Made by a program: the position numbers and the translations under genes | Assembly (NCBI GenBank): GCA_014526335.1 | Contig: JACTAT010000022.1 | Location: 2,362,604-2,426,603 of the forward strand | Direction: 5' to 3' | Length of the DNA: 64,000 bases | Source: Chrysaora quinquecirrha | Taxonomy: Eukaryota > Cnidaria > Scyphozoa > Semaeostomeae > Pelagiidae | Part shown: positions 54,901 to 62,347 of the stretch, piece by piece | How the letters are laid out: every line of letters starts with the position of its first letter | Numbering within the stretch: the first letter of the stretch is position 1 | The notes under the pieces: generated by a model | The model's input: only the letters and a program-made list of their open reading frames with translations | The model's database searches: none | Told to the model about the DNA's origin: nothing

Positions 54901-55179
54901 TTCATTTTGAATGATCTGCACGTTTTTATCTGTAGATGAAAGAGCTAGCACGGATAAGAACCGAGTAAAATCGCCTGAAAGTAACAAGTCACCAGAAAAA
55001 GAGACCGTGCATCTGATAGAGGCTATGGAAGGGATCGGCCTCGTTCTCGCGCTAAAGATGTGAATGCTGATAAAGAGGCTGATGGTACTAAGGTACAAAA
55101 ATCAAATGATAGAGAGATTGAAAGAAAAAAGGACAAGGAATTTAAAAATAAAGATAAAGATTTAAAGAAAGATAAATAA
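45890..55179 (+). CDS. UPF3: UPF3, nonsense-mediated mRNA decay factor (13 exons)
   Basis: Thirteen plus-strand exons give about 507 residues. The SMG4/UPF3 domain (about residues 27-180) is clear: VVVRRLPPSVAEEKLKEEL, DYDYLRLVPPDYS, SRAYINFKSFENVLQFR, YDGYIFSDGKGGEYSAVVEL, APFQ and KCGTILKDPDYEAFLESL. A Lys/Arg/Glu-rich middle follows, and near the end NKERPTMAVYRPP matches the exon-junction-complex binding motif of UPF3A/B. UPF3 bridges the EJC and UPF2 and so promotes decay of transcripts with premature stops. Exons 10, 12 and 13 need one-base corrections at A runs to join. Only one paralog is seen, so the symbol is given without A or B. Confidence 0.9.
46282..46388 (+). CDS. UPF3: UPF3 exon 2
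   Basis: Acceptor AAATAG, donor GTATTG; phase 0 in, 2 out. VVVRRLPPSVAEEKLKEEL begins the UPF3 domain. Confidence 0.9.
46436..46770. mobile_element. MITE with 'aatgac(g/a)gaattagcac' inverted ends
   Basis: Left 'tgtaaatgacggaattagca' and right 'tgctaattctgtcatttgcg' are inverted with few mismatches. The inside is rich in 'ccctgcc-aataa' words. It fills most of UPF3 intron 2. Confidence 0.65.
46846..46952 (+). CDS. UPF3: UPF3 exon 3
   Basis: Acceptor TTTTACAG, donor GTTGGT; phase 2 in, 1 out. LAPHVFSRAYINFKSFENV is the RNP-like core of the domain. Confidence 0.9.
47958..48056 (+). CDS. UPF3: UPF3 exon 4
   Basis: Acceptor CTTTTAG, donor GTATGA; phase 1-1. GEYSAVVELAPFQGIPREVK, then KKRKDQKCGTILK. 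Confidence 0.9.
48630..48734 (+). CDS. UPF3: UPF3 exon 5
   Basis: Acceptor ATTTTTAG, donor GTATAT; phase 1-1. DPDYEAFLESLSKKVEPLPS and AEVYLEAMESVKADK close the conserved domain. Confidence 0.88.
48815..48975 (+). repeat. Palindromic MITE-like repeat, copy 7
   Basis: 'gcgatgaatagcggaatcat', 'catacttaaaagctttttt', 'cagaaacagaccgaaacaat' and 'taaggcggaatttataccca', nearly identical to the 20.9-21.0 kb copy, in UPF3 intron 5. Near identity over more than 100 bp suggests recent activity. Confidence 0.72.
49004..49089. other. Long imperfect hairpin
   Basis: Arms 49004-49034 and 49059-49089 pair through 'agaatcggacgcaaa' and 'taagagata' with a two-base offset between; loop about 25 bases. In UPF3 intron 5, just beyond MITE copy 7. 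Could be a MITE or a small-RNA precursor. Confidence 0.6.
49321..49409 (+). CDS. UPF3: UPF3 exon 6
   Basis: Acceptor TCTCTGAG, donor GTGAGT; phase 1 in, 0 out. KTQTPLVEYLNKKRALRNQS parallels the K-T-T-P-L-L stretch of animal UPF3. Confidence 0.83.
49800..50110 (+). repeat. Dispersed repeat shared with the window's end
   Basis: 'gatgttgttgttgttgtttt', 'ctgcaatcgtttagtgtggg' and 'gcgtaaactagagactcgt' recur at 63.82-63.93 kb, where the spacing is shorter. Family unknown. Confidence 0.6.
50208..50264 (+). CDS. UPF3: UPF3 exon 7
   Basis: Acceptor TTCGCCAG, donor GTAAGA; 57 nt, phase 0. LENERRLKREKENSKDFSK, a charged helix. Confidence 0.8.
50372..50430 (+). CDS. UPF3: UPF3 exon 8
   Basis: Acceptor CTTTCAAG (weak), donor GTAAGA; phase 0 in, 2 out. 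SSKSDQKSTAKDSRKERPE. Phase fits both neighbours. Confidence 0.72.
50943..51092. mobile_element. Short relative of the 14.4 kb Mutator-like MITE
   Basis: Ends 'gacttattacctgagtc' and 'gactcaggtaataagtc' are perfect inverted repeats with the same inner words (cagttattgctc). About 150 bp long; no clear target duplication. In UPF3 intron 8. Confidence 0.7.
51205..51274 (+). CDS. UPF3: UPF3 exon 9
   Basis: Acceptor CTTGACAG, donor GTAAAG; phase 2 in, 0 out. Encodes GSKSSQDRKTLEIKKRED followed by RKERK. Confidence 0.76.
51820..51955 (+). mobile_element. Diverged SINE family 1 copy
   Basis: 'gcttcgagccccag' (B-box region), 'gatctcattagtttagctac', 'agatcctagcgatt' and 'ttttcaccatcac' align in order with the better copies. 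Confidence 0.5.
52284..52471 (+). CDS. UPF3: UPF3 exon 10 (frameshifted)
   Basis: Acceptor ATTTCAG; donor GTATGC. The incoming frame reads ETRKDSKRDNDDQPL and Arg/Asp-rich sequence but meets TGA. After the A5 run at 52424-52428 the other frame gives QQDKEESPSKVEIQ and splices in phase 1. One base fewer in the run resolves it. Confidence 0.72.
53221..53477 (+). CDS. UPF3: UPF3 exon 11
   Basis: Acceptor ATTCTAG, donor GTATTT; phase 1 in, 0 out. TETVKEEEKQGRRKSIEYED, then PSIVAFGKTVTSTKDSDHFD and a Lys/Asp-rich run ending RRTKNK, directly before the EJC motif. Confidence 0.83.
53480..54450 (+). repeat. Degenerate CCTTATA/ATACCT array in UPF3 intron 11
   Basis: About 950 bp of words such as 'taccttaacct', 'cttataccta' and 'cctcatacct', strongly strand-asymmetric (C/T/A, almost no G), interrupted by a SINE at 54109-54245. 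Confidence 0.85.
54109..54245 (+). mobile_element. SINE family 1 copy inside the CCTTATA array
   Basis: 'taatccagctgactcggggt', 'gggttcgagcccagccacgg' and 'gaggtctcgattagttaacc', close to the 44.8 kb copy. It inserted into the array, so the array is older. Confidence 0.78.
54478..54540 (+). CDS. UPF3: UPF3 exon 12: EJC-binding motif
   Basis: Acceptor TGTACAG, donor GTGATT. ERPTMAVYRPPVARQDRGK is the conserved UPF3 motif that contacts the exon junction complex. The exit phase disagrees with exon 13 unless one A is missing from the A5 run at 54531-54535. Confidence 0.85.
54655..54905 (-). mobile_element. SINE-like repeat, family 3
   Basis: Minus strand has B-box GGTTCGAATCCC (54732-54721) and 'gttggctctctggtcatgca' upstream of it. 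Related to the units at 4.86-5.29 kb. Ends not defined. Confidence 0.55.
54936..55179 (+). CDS. UPF3: UPF3 exon 13 and stop codon
   Basis: Acceptor TCTGTAG. One frame gives ERASTDKNRVKSPESNKSPE; after the A5 run at 54996-55000 another gives DRASDRGYGRDRPRSRAKDV and a Lys-rich end, stopping at TAA 55177-55179. One more base in the run joins them. RS/RD-rich tails are usual in UPF3. Confidence 0.72.
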
Positions 55180-56365
55180 AGCTAAAGAGAGTTGTTTGAT
55201 AGATTGGATGTCCTGTTCATGGTATGTTTTTATATACTTCTGTTTTCTATTTCTACTTTTCACACCAGCACCGTCTCTTTTCTGCGTACCCGTGAAAATT
55301 AGTGGAAATTGTTATTTAAGACGGGTGTATGAATCAGATCTTTGGTTCAGCTGATTTGTTTGGGAGATGTTTTAATTTATCTTTTGCTTCAAAGGGGCTA
55401 AATCGAGGGGCCAAAGTCATGTGACGCTGTGTAGCAGTAAGATTTTATATAATTGTGTTAGTATACGCATGAATGTCGGCCTTTGGGACGGAGGAACCTT
55501 TGTTCATCAAAGACTTATCCTTTTTCATCCCCCAGCAATGATTTATATGACATTTTCTGTGCTGACATATTCTAACTAGGGCATTGCCGCAGTGATTTAG
55601 GGAGGAGACAATTTTGCAGTGGGTTGCATTGTCCTTAAAGCAGTAGGAATAAAAGCATTTGTTGAGTTAAAAGCCGAACAGCTTAGTCAGTGTACGTAAG
55701 GCAGCTAAAGTTGAGCTTGGCCATGTGAGGTCCATCTCTGGATGGGTGACAAACTAACTCATTTCCTGATGGTTGAAAAACTAACCCACTCCGCCGTCCT
55801 TCGGAAGGGAAGTTAAATTAGGGGTCCCGTGCTTGGATCCAGAATGCATAGTAGGCCTGAATTCGCTGAAAAAGCTGAAAGTAACAGCCTACTCAGTATG
55901 AAATAACAACAACAACAACTGGCAAGTGTACAAAAAACAGCGTACTTCTTGTAATATTTCAATAACAGCGCTTAGAACCCTGAGATTGGTATTTAATAGT
56001 CAAGCATAAAACAGAAGCAAAATTTTGAAGACATCCTTTTTTTTTAGGCCATGAAACCTTCTCGTCAGTTCTATGCAAATCATTGTTCAGAGGTTATGGT
56101 CCTTCAGTGCTGGACTTCATTTCAACACGCTAAGTAGACATTTTAATTTAAGTCTGAATTTATTATTGTACATATTTAGTCAAATTTTAAGCCAAGAAGT
56201 CTCGTTTAAATTGTACAGTTTTATTTGAATTGACGATCTGCAGAACTTGATGAATTTATGGGATTCCATTTGTCTGGCAAATTTTGCCACACCATTTTTT
56301 CCACCATTTTTCCCACTATTTTTGCTGTTCACTACTTCAAAGTCTACTACTTCATGTCCTTTTTG

Positions 56366-56540
56366 TGGCTACATGGCTTATACCAGCTGGCTCGTGGTGT
56401 CAGAAGCTCAGTGAGATCGGGTTTCGAGCCCCAGCTACGGTAGCGTTACAGCCAAGGTCGAGCTCTCGATTAGTTAATCTACTACTGAGATCCTAACGAC
56501 TGGCGTTAAAAAGCACCATTTTACCTTCACCTTTAACTTG
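56366..56540 (+). mobile_element. SINE family 1 copy
   Basis: 'taccagctggctcgtggtgt', 'ggtttcgagccccagctacg', 'tcgattagttaatctactac' and 'accattttaccttcaccttt'. Confidence 0.75.
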
Positions 56541-56882
56541 CTTCATGAAACGTTGCCAGCTGCCACACGTTTCAGGCTCATACTACAAATATCATGACGC
56601 AAGAGTGAACCAGGAGTGAAAATGAAGCAACTTTCTGCCAAGGGAATATTCCTTGTTCATCTCTTTCCCAGTTCCTCGCCCTCGTGCGCAGCGGCTACGG
56701 CTTTGGTACCCAGGGTAGCTTTATAAGTGTGAAAAAAAACTATGTTCATAACAAGTTTAGAGTAGTACCCCATTAGGGTTAGCTGACGGGGGCGGGCTGG
56801 GATTTATGTGCAAAAATTTGATATGGCTGACTATCGAAGAAGAGTTTTTGGAAGTATCGGATATGCTCCAGGCGAGGGTGAT

Positions 56883-57039
56883 GGTTGAGGTGAAGGTGAA
56901 ATGGTTTTTGTCAGTAGTAGGTTAACTAATCGAGACCTCAACACTGTGTGACGCTACCGTGGCTGGGCCCGAACCCTGACCACACTGAGCTTCTGACACC
57001 ACATGTCAGTTGGATTACACCACTACGCCACAGCACCTT
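56883..57039 (-). mobile_element. SINE family 1, most complete copy
   Basis: Minus strand: A-box TGGCGTAGTGG (about 57032-57022), B-box GGGTTCGGGCCC, then the shared body and 'catttcaccttcacctcaac' tail. It defines the family head as tRNA-derived with both pol III boxes. Confidence 0.8.
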
Positions 57040-57179
57040 AACAGAGAGAGACATCTCAGTCTTAGAAACGGTATAGGAATTTTCATGAAAACAAAATGAT
57101 TTCCAAAGAATTTTCATGAAAACAATAGGACGTCCATTAATCAGAGGTGTATGAGATTTCGAAGAAGTGAATTGGAATT

Positions 57180-57550
57180 TGTCACAGAACTCAGAGACTA
57201 GCCACAAGAAAATACAAAGCTTTAACCGTATATACTAGAAATATTATTCAGGCTATACACCAGCCTCTAGGTATTCAACCTAACCAAGTTCTATTTTCTA
57301 CTACGAAATACGGCTGTCTTTTATATCAAAGCAAATCTAAAAATATCAAATTACGAAGTCAGAAAATTAGGTAAGCTACTAAATAAAGAATAAAAATAAG
57401 CATTGCTGCATACAAGAATATGCTGGAAAGTTCTAGCCAACTACGCAACAGGGGAATCCCGTATTACCTACAATGAAGTAATTACCAAAACATACCAATT
57501 ACGTAATGACTAAATAAAATAATAATGGCGGTCATAGGCATATCGTGACA
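57180..57550 (-). repeat. Gypsy 3' LTR
   Basis: 371 bp, begins TGTCACAG on the plus strand and ends ATCGTGACA; matches the LTR at 62348-62718 throughout by eye. Confidence 0.93.
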
Positions 57551-57561
57551 CACCTCCCCCC
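57551..57561 (-). promoter_or_regulatory. Gypsy polypurine tract
   Basis: Minus strand GGGGGGAGGTG directly abuts the 3' LTR, where plus-strand DNA synthesis is primed in LTR elements. Confidence 0.8.
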
Positions 57562-57632
57562 TAAGATAATTAGTAAACTACAAATCTAATTATAACAACA
57601 AAACAGAACCATATGCGAAAACAAATAACTGT

Positions 57633-58745
57633 CTATTTCTTAGCGTTAAATACTTCAAGCAACTTATCTGGTACAAATTCTGAATCAATCCATTGAGTTA
57701 AGCCATTACTGAATTCAACGAAATACTTTGTTATCAATCTTTGTCCAGGAATTCTTGTCCGCATCTTATCGTGAACTGCAACAATTTCATTAGGACTTCC
57801 ATCAATTGTTTCTGCTTTCTTTACTTGTTCTAGATTAACTCTTTTCGTTTGTACTCGTTTATTCCCTCCAATTTTTATCTCAACGTTATTTTCACCAATT
57901 AACTTTTCAACTTCGTATGGTCCCTTCCATGGCTGGTGAAACTTTTTCGATGTTCCTTTCTTTATAATAAAATCACGAAGCCACACTTTATCGCCAACAT
58001 TGATATCAATCTTGCGAAGATTCTTATCATGATGTTTCTTCTGACGACTTTGTTCTTTTGATACTAATTCTTTAACTACTTCATAGGCTATTTGTCTTTC
58101 ATTTTGCAAATTTTTCACTGGATCATCAGTGTAAAGTCTTGTAGGAGGTTTCATATCCAAAGGCGATGTTATTTCTCTCCCGAACATAAGATATGCTGGA
58201 GTATGCTGTGTCACCGAATGTGGCGTCGTCCTATATGCAAAAACTAAAGCGTCTAGATATTCGTCCCATGTAGATGGTTTCTTTGAAGCATATATCTTAA
58301 CTCCTTGGAACAACGTACCATTCAAATGTTCATTTAATCCGTTTGTAGAAGGTCGAAAAGCACAGGTATAGATTTTCTTTACTCCCATTTGTTTACATAA
58401 AGATTTAACAAGTTCAGCGGTAAAATGACTTCCTCGATCAGACAACAATTCTTCCGGACAACCATACGTATGGATAAAATCTTGAATCTTTAAAGCAACA
58501 GTTTCTGCTTCTATATTATCAACAGAATATACAACGGGCCAGCGACTAAAATGATCTACCATTACAAGCGCATAAGTATTTCCTTTAACAGATTTTGGCA
58601 AAGGTCCCACAAAGTCCATCGCTACAATTTCAAGTGGTTTAGATGTTACAATAGACTTTAAAGGTGTCTTACCGGCAGGTTTAGGTGACTTAAATTTCGC
58701 ACATTCCACACAGTGTTTAATATGCCTCTTGATATCACTCTTCAT
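57633..58745 (-). CDS. Gypsy pol, integrase part
   Basis: Contains the CVEC half of the HHCC zinc site, the DDE core (Asp in VAMDFVGPLP, Asp in LLSDRGSHF, Glu in TNGLNEHLNG) and a C-terminal chain with KVWLRDF and a chromodomain-like end (FVEFSNGLTQWIDSEFV). Separated from the RNase H part by a one-base shift in an A/T run near 58754. Confidence 0.9.
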   Translation of the reverse strand: MKSDIKRHIKHCVECAKFKSPKPAGKTPLKSIVTSKPLEIVAMDFVGPLPKSVKGNTYALVMVDHFSRWPVVYSVDNIEAETVALKIQDFIHTYGCPEELLSDRGSHFTAELVKSLCKQMGVKKIYTCAFRPSTNGLNEHLNGTLFQGVKIYASKKPSTWDEYLDALVFAYRTTPHSVTQHTPAYLMFGREITSPLDMKPPTRLYTDDPVKNLQNERQIAYEVVKELVSKEQSRQKKHHDKNLRKIDINVGDKVWLRDFIIKKGTSKKFHQPWKGPYEVEKLIGENNVEIKIGGNKRVQTKRVNLEQVKKAETIDGSPNEIVAVHDKMRTRIPGQRLITKYFVEFSNGLTQWIDSEFVPDKLLEVFNAKK

Positions 58746-59353
58746 GGTCGACCAAAATACTTCTGCTGTATTTTCCTGTATGTCCGGTAAAATCCTGGAT
58801 GACCAGAGAGTTGATGATCATGCATCCTTATCAGAATCTGTCCAATTTGACTCTTCGGGATAACAAGTTGTTTTCTTATACTACCAGACTTCATTGTTAA
58901 TTGTCTGTACAAACAATTATTATCTGCAATACTATAACTGTCCTTTTCTCTCTTCATCTTCTCAGCAAGACCTGCATCTCCTGGTAATATACCCTCTGTT
59001 AAAAATACAATCCATTTGCAAAGTTTTTCATCTTCTCTCTGCAACTTACTGAAATCATTGGAAGTTACTTCCAAGACATCATCTTTCACTGGACATCTAG
59101 ATAATGCATCTGCATTTCCGTGAAGCTTTCCAGGTCGATGGATCACGTCGAAATCATAAGCCTGTATTTCACTTATCCACCTAGCAAACAAGTTATTAGG
59201 TGCATTCATTGTCTTTAGCCATTTCAGAGGACGATGATCTGTTACCACTGTAAAATGTCTCCCATAAAGATACGGATAAAAATGTTTCAGAGCCCAAACG
59301 ATTCCAAGAGCTTCTTTTTGTAATACTGCATACTTGAGTTCAGAAGATTTCAA
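58742..59353 (-). CDS. Gypsy pol, RNase H and integrase N-terminus
   Basis: KEALGIVWALKHF and VTDHRPLKWL are the RNase H core, and RPGKLHGNADALSRCP its end. HDHQLSGHPG gives the two His of the integrase zinc site. The open frame extends above the stated start to the shift near 59457. Confidence 0.88.
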   Translation of the reverse strand: MKSSELKYAVLQKEALGIVWALKHFYPYLYGRHFTVVTDHRPLKWLKTMNAPNNLFARWISEIQAYDFDVIHRPGKLHGNADALSRCPVKDDVLEVTSNDFSKLQREDEKLCKWIVFLTEGILPGDAGLAEKMKREKDSYSIADNNCLYRQLTMKSGSIRKQLVIPKSQIGQILIRMHDHQLSGHPGFYRTYRKIQQKYFGRP

Positions 59354-59415
59354 TAGTCTACTAGCGTAAGCAATTACTACTTCACCATTATCAGTGTCTT
59401 GAGCTAAAATTGCTC

Positions 59416-61239
59416 CTATGCCATAATCACAAGCATCAGTATATACCTTAAATGGTAACGAAAATCAGGACATCTAAGTACCGGAGCTGACATCAAACAT
59501 TGTTTTAGCTGTTCAAACGCATTTTCAGCTTCAGTCGTCCACTGAAAAAGTCTTTTCTTTTTCGTGAGATCTACAAGTGGTTTGGAAATACTTGCATAAT
59601 CTTCAATAAATCTCCGATAATATGACGTAAGTCCAAGAAAACTTCTAATGTCCGTTTTATTCTGAGGAGTTGGAAACTCTCTGACAGCAATAACCTTGTC
59701 TGGTATAACGGCCACGCCATCATCTGATACAATATGTCCGAGAAATTTTACTGATTTCTTGAGCCATTGACACTTTGATGGTTTCAATGTAAGTCCTGCT
59801 TTTTCAATACGTTCTAGTACCAAGTCCAATCTTTTAAGATTTTCTTCAACATTTGGCGCGAAAATGATGACATCATCAAGATAAACTAAACAATGAGTCC
59901 AATGTAAACCAGATAAAACGAGATCCATTAACCGCTGAAAGGTAGCTGGACTGTTAGCTAGGCCAAATGGCATGACATCAAAAGCATAGTGGCCATTCTG
60001 AGTTGAAAAAGCTGTCTTCTCTTTGTCTTCTTCTCGGAGTGGTATCTGCCAAAATCCAGACTGCAAATCAAGTGTCGTAAAAACTCTTGCGTTGCCAAGT
60101 GCATCCAATGTGTCGTCAATTCTTGGTAGAGGGTATGCATCTTTCTTCGTCACTGCATTAAGCTGGCGGTAGTCAACGCAAAATCGATACTCCCCATCGG
60201 GTTTTTCAATCAATACAACAGGACTACTCCAAGGGCTTGCAGATGGTTTAATGACGTTAGAAAGGAGCATTTTCTGGACCTCTTTTGCTATCAGCTGCCT
60301 CTTAGTCTCTGGGACACGATATGGTCTTTGCTTTATTGGCCGGGCACCCTGCACATCAATAGAATGCTCTACAAGGTGTGTTTTCCCCAACTTTTCAGCA
60401 GTAGGCCATACGTGATGTCTTCTCAAGACGTCGAAAAGAGCTGACTGATCTTCTTCTGAGAGATGACTGACATTGAAAGCTTCCATGGGCACATCAGCTT
60501 GTTTCTGCTGTCCATCAACTATCGTCTGAACTGAATCGTCCACGAGTTCGTTGAAAGGCTGCATATGCATAACTTTTGTGCCAGGCTGTAGGGACACAAT
60601 GCTGCGAGTTGTATTAACTAACTCGAGCCAAACAGAATTATCATCATTAACTTGCGTAACAACAGGAGCAGCTAAGACTCGATCGTCCGTCTTAACTAAC
60701 TGGCGTTCTCCATACAAAGAATAACCACAATGATTTCCTAATAACTCTGCTTGAACACGCAATGGAGTTCCAACAGGTAGCTCAACTACAGTTTTCAATA
60801 CCGCCACACATTCCGAAGGTAGAGGTTCGAATTGAACTTTCACACCATCAGTTTCCAACAATTTCTTGCCATAATCGATAACAAAGTTTTCTTTCCTCAA
60901 GAATTGATCTCCTAATAGTACATCAAATTTAAAGTCTTCAATTATAATAACAGGTAAATCAAAGAATTTTCCAGATATATACAATGACACTGTGCCTTCT
61001 CCAAGGACACATAACGAATTTCCACCAGCACCAATCAAAGAAATGTTTGTATTTTTAAGCGACTGTCCCATACAAATTTTATTCCAAAAATCAAAGTCAA
61101 TTAAAGTATATTTCGCACCAGTGTCTACAAAAATATCAACAGCAATATTATTAATTTTTCCATTAACCCAAATACCTTCTTTTGCCAATCGCGATGTCAA
61201 AGAACAGTTAGTGTCTACTAAGTTTGATTCTTCATTCAA
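59416..61239 (-). CDS. Gypsy pol, protease and reverse transcriptase
   Basis: Protease active site DTGAKYTLID near residue 37; RT with RFCVDYRQLN, TTLDLQSGFWQ (Asp) and the catalytic YLDDVIIFA; PDGEYRFC and FLGLTSYYRRFI are standard Ty3/gypsy blocks. It is in the same frame as the gag segment above, separated by one TGA. It ends at a one-base shift near 59457. Confidence 0.92.
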   Translation of the reverse strand: MNEESNLVDTNCSLTSRLAKEGIWVNGKINNIAVDIFVDTGAKYTLIDFDFWNKICMGQSLKNTNISLIGAGGNSLCVLGEGTVSLYISGKFFDLPVIIIEDFKFDVLLGDQFLRKENFVIDYGKKLLETDGVKVQFEPLPSECVAVLKTVVELPVGTPLRVQAELLGNHCGYSLYGERQLVKTDDRVLAAPVVTQVNDDNSVWLELVNTTRSIVSLQPGTKVMHMQPFNELVDDSVQTIVDGQQKQADVPMEAFNVSHLSEEDQSALFDVLRRHHVWPTAEKLGKTHLVEHSIDVQGARPIKQRPYRVPETKRQLIAKEVQKMLLSNVIKPSASPWSSPVVLIEKPDGEYRFCVDYRQLNAVTKKDAYPLPRIDDTLDALGNARVFTTLDLQSGFWQIPLREEDKEKTAFSTQNGHYAFDVMPFGLANSPATFQRLMDLVLSGLHWTHCLVYLDDVIIFAPNVEENLKRLDLVLERIEKAGLTLKPSKCQWLKKSVKFLGHIVSDDGVAVIPDKVIAVREFPTPQNKTDIRSFLGLTSYYRRFIEDYASISKPLVDLTKKKRLFQWTTEAENAFEQLKQCLMSAPVLRCPDFRYHLRYILMLVIMA

Positions 61240-61284
61240 AAGAGAAGCTGGTGACTCTTTCCTTACTTCTCCATCAGTCTGGCA

Positions 61285-61815
61285 TCAGGAACTCGTACTA
61301 TTCTGTTCAGGAGGACTTCCTCTATTGGCTGCAGAGAGATCTGCCAAAGCTTGTGGTTGCTGTCTTCTTTGGGGGCAATTTCTTCGAATGTGTCCTGGCT
61401 GTTGACAGTAGTAGCACATTCTTGGGGCTCTTCTGTCTGTCATAGACATTTGCATTGCCATCGGTGGTCGCTGGCTGATGTTTTCTGGGTTTCGAGTAGC
61501 AACCAACCCTTGTACAGCCGTTGTTAAGCTTTGAATTGCCTTCCAAATTTCATCATTGCTTTTCATACGGTCTTCATTGAATCTCTGAATCAGACCAACA
61601 AAATCTTCGGACATTTCATTCACCCTGGAGCGTTTTCCAACAGAATTGAGAAATACTTCTCTTCTCTCAGCGGCTTGAATTGCTTCTTGAAAACTCTCTG
61701 GGCACTTCTCCCAAACAGTTTCCTTGATTTCTGGTCTGAGCCCCTTTATAAAGCTTTCACAAGCAATTCTATCTTTCCGAGCACTGTTATCTAACCCATC
61801 GTGTCCTTTCGTCAC
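61285..61815 (-). CDS. Gypsy gag, C-terminal part with zinc knuckle
   Basis: Capsid-like segment (ACESFIKGLRPEIKETVWEK) then the CCHC knuckle CYYCQQPGHIRRNC, followed by Gln/Arg-rich sequence to TGA at 61287-61285. Confidence 0.88.
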   Translation of the reverse strand: MTKGHDGLDNSARKDRIACESFIKGLRPEIKETVWEKCPESFQEAIQAAERREVFLNSVGKRSRVNEMSEDFVGLIQRFNEDRMKSNDEIWKAIQSLTTAVQGLVATRNPENISQRPPMAMQMSMTDRRAPRMCYYCQQPGHIRRNCPQRRQQPQALADLSAANRGSPPEQNSTSS

Positions 61816-61859
61816 GAGCTTATCAATTCTTTCCGAGAATTCGACAACAGACTCCTTGA

Positions 61860-62237
61860 TCCCTGTGTTATTTCTTGCAGTTTTTGTCTTGCAAGAAATC
61901 TTTTTTCTTGAGTGTTGAAAGAATCTTCGAGTTGATCTTTCAACTCCTCAAGGTCATTTCGAAACACCTGGAGGAATCTTCAGAAAATGCGTGCTGCTCT
62001 CCCGGCAAGATACGCTGGTATCATGGTTAGTTGCTGCTGTGGGGTCCAGTTGTTTGCGTTTGCAGCGATGTCCCATCGGATCAACCATTCTGAAATGTCT
62101 TCTTCTTCTTTGCCAGAAAATGGTTTTATATCGACAATCGTTCTTCTCGGTCGGACTACTTCTCTTTCTTGATTTTGTGCCTCAGCGGCAGCGGCAGCAA
62201 CGGCAGGTATTGCTTCGTTATTTCCTTGTAAGGCCAT
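61860..62237 (-). pseudogene. Gypsy gag, N-terminal part, interrupted
   Basis: ATG at 62237 begins MALQGNNEAIPAVAAAAAEA; ISEWLIRWDIAANANNW is a typical gag segment. A TGA at 61982-61980 interrupts it, the same frame continues as a charged helix, and a shift at the GGG near 61861 leads into the next gag part. Confidence 0.75.
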
Positions 62238-62316
62238 TTTCTTCTTGTTTGTGTTTCTGAGTTTTTAAACTACAACTTATTTCGAAATTCTTGAGTTCGT
62301 TAAGTCTTTCTCTTAA

Positions 62317-62340
62317 TTCAGAATCCCGCTCCTGTCACCA
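62317..62340 (-). promoter_or_regulatory. Gypsy primer-binding site
   Basis: Minus strand TGGTGACAGGAGCGGGATTC, seven bases inside the 5' LTR, is the complement of a tRNA 3' end: CCA, acceptor strand and T-arm (plus strand GAATCCCGCTCCTGTCACCA). It resembles the tRNA-Leu family, but the isoacceptor is not certain. Confidence 0.75.
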
Positions 62341-62347
62341 TTTAAGT

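Larger units (their letters stand above)
55180..57179. other. Intergenic DNA between UPF3 and the gypsy element
   Basis: UPF3 3' UTR sequence is expected at the start. No gene recognised. Contains SINE family 1 copies (56366-56540 plus; 56883-57039 minus) and a MITE part at 57050-57179 into which the gypsy element inserted. Confidence 0.6.

Noticed and set aside
62317..62340. tRNA gene 3' end on the plus strand (GAATCCCGCTCCTGTCACCA)
   Set aside because: It is next to the LTR and lacks the rest of a tRNA; CCA is not genome-encoded in animal tRNA genes. It is the primer-binding site.
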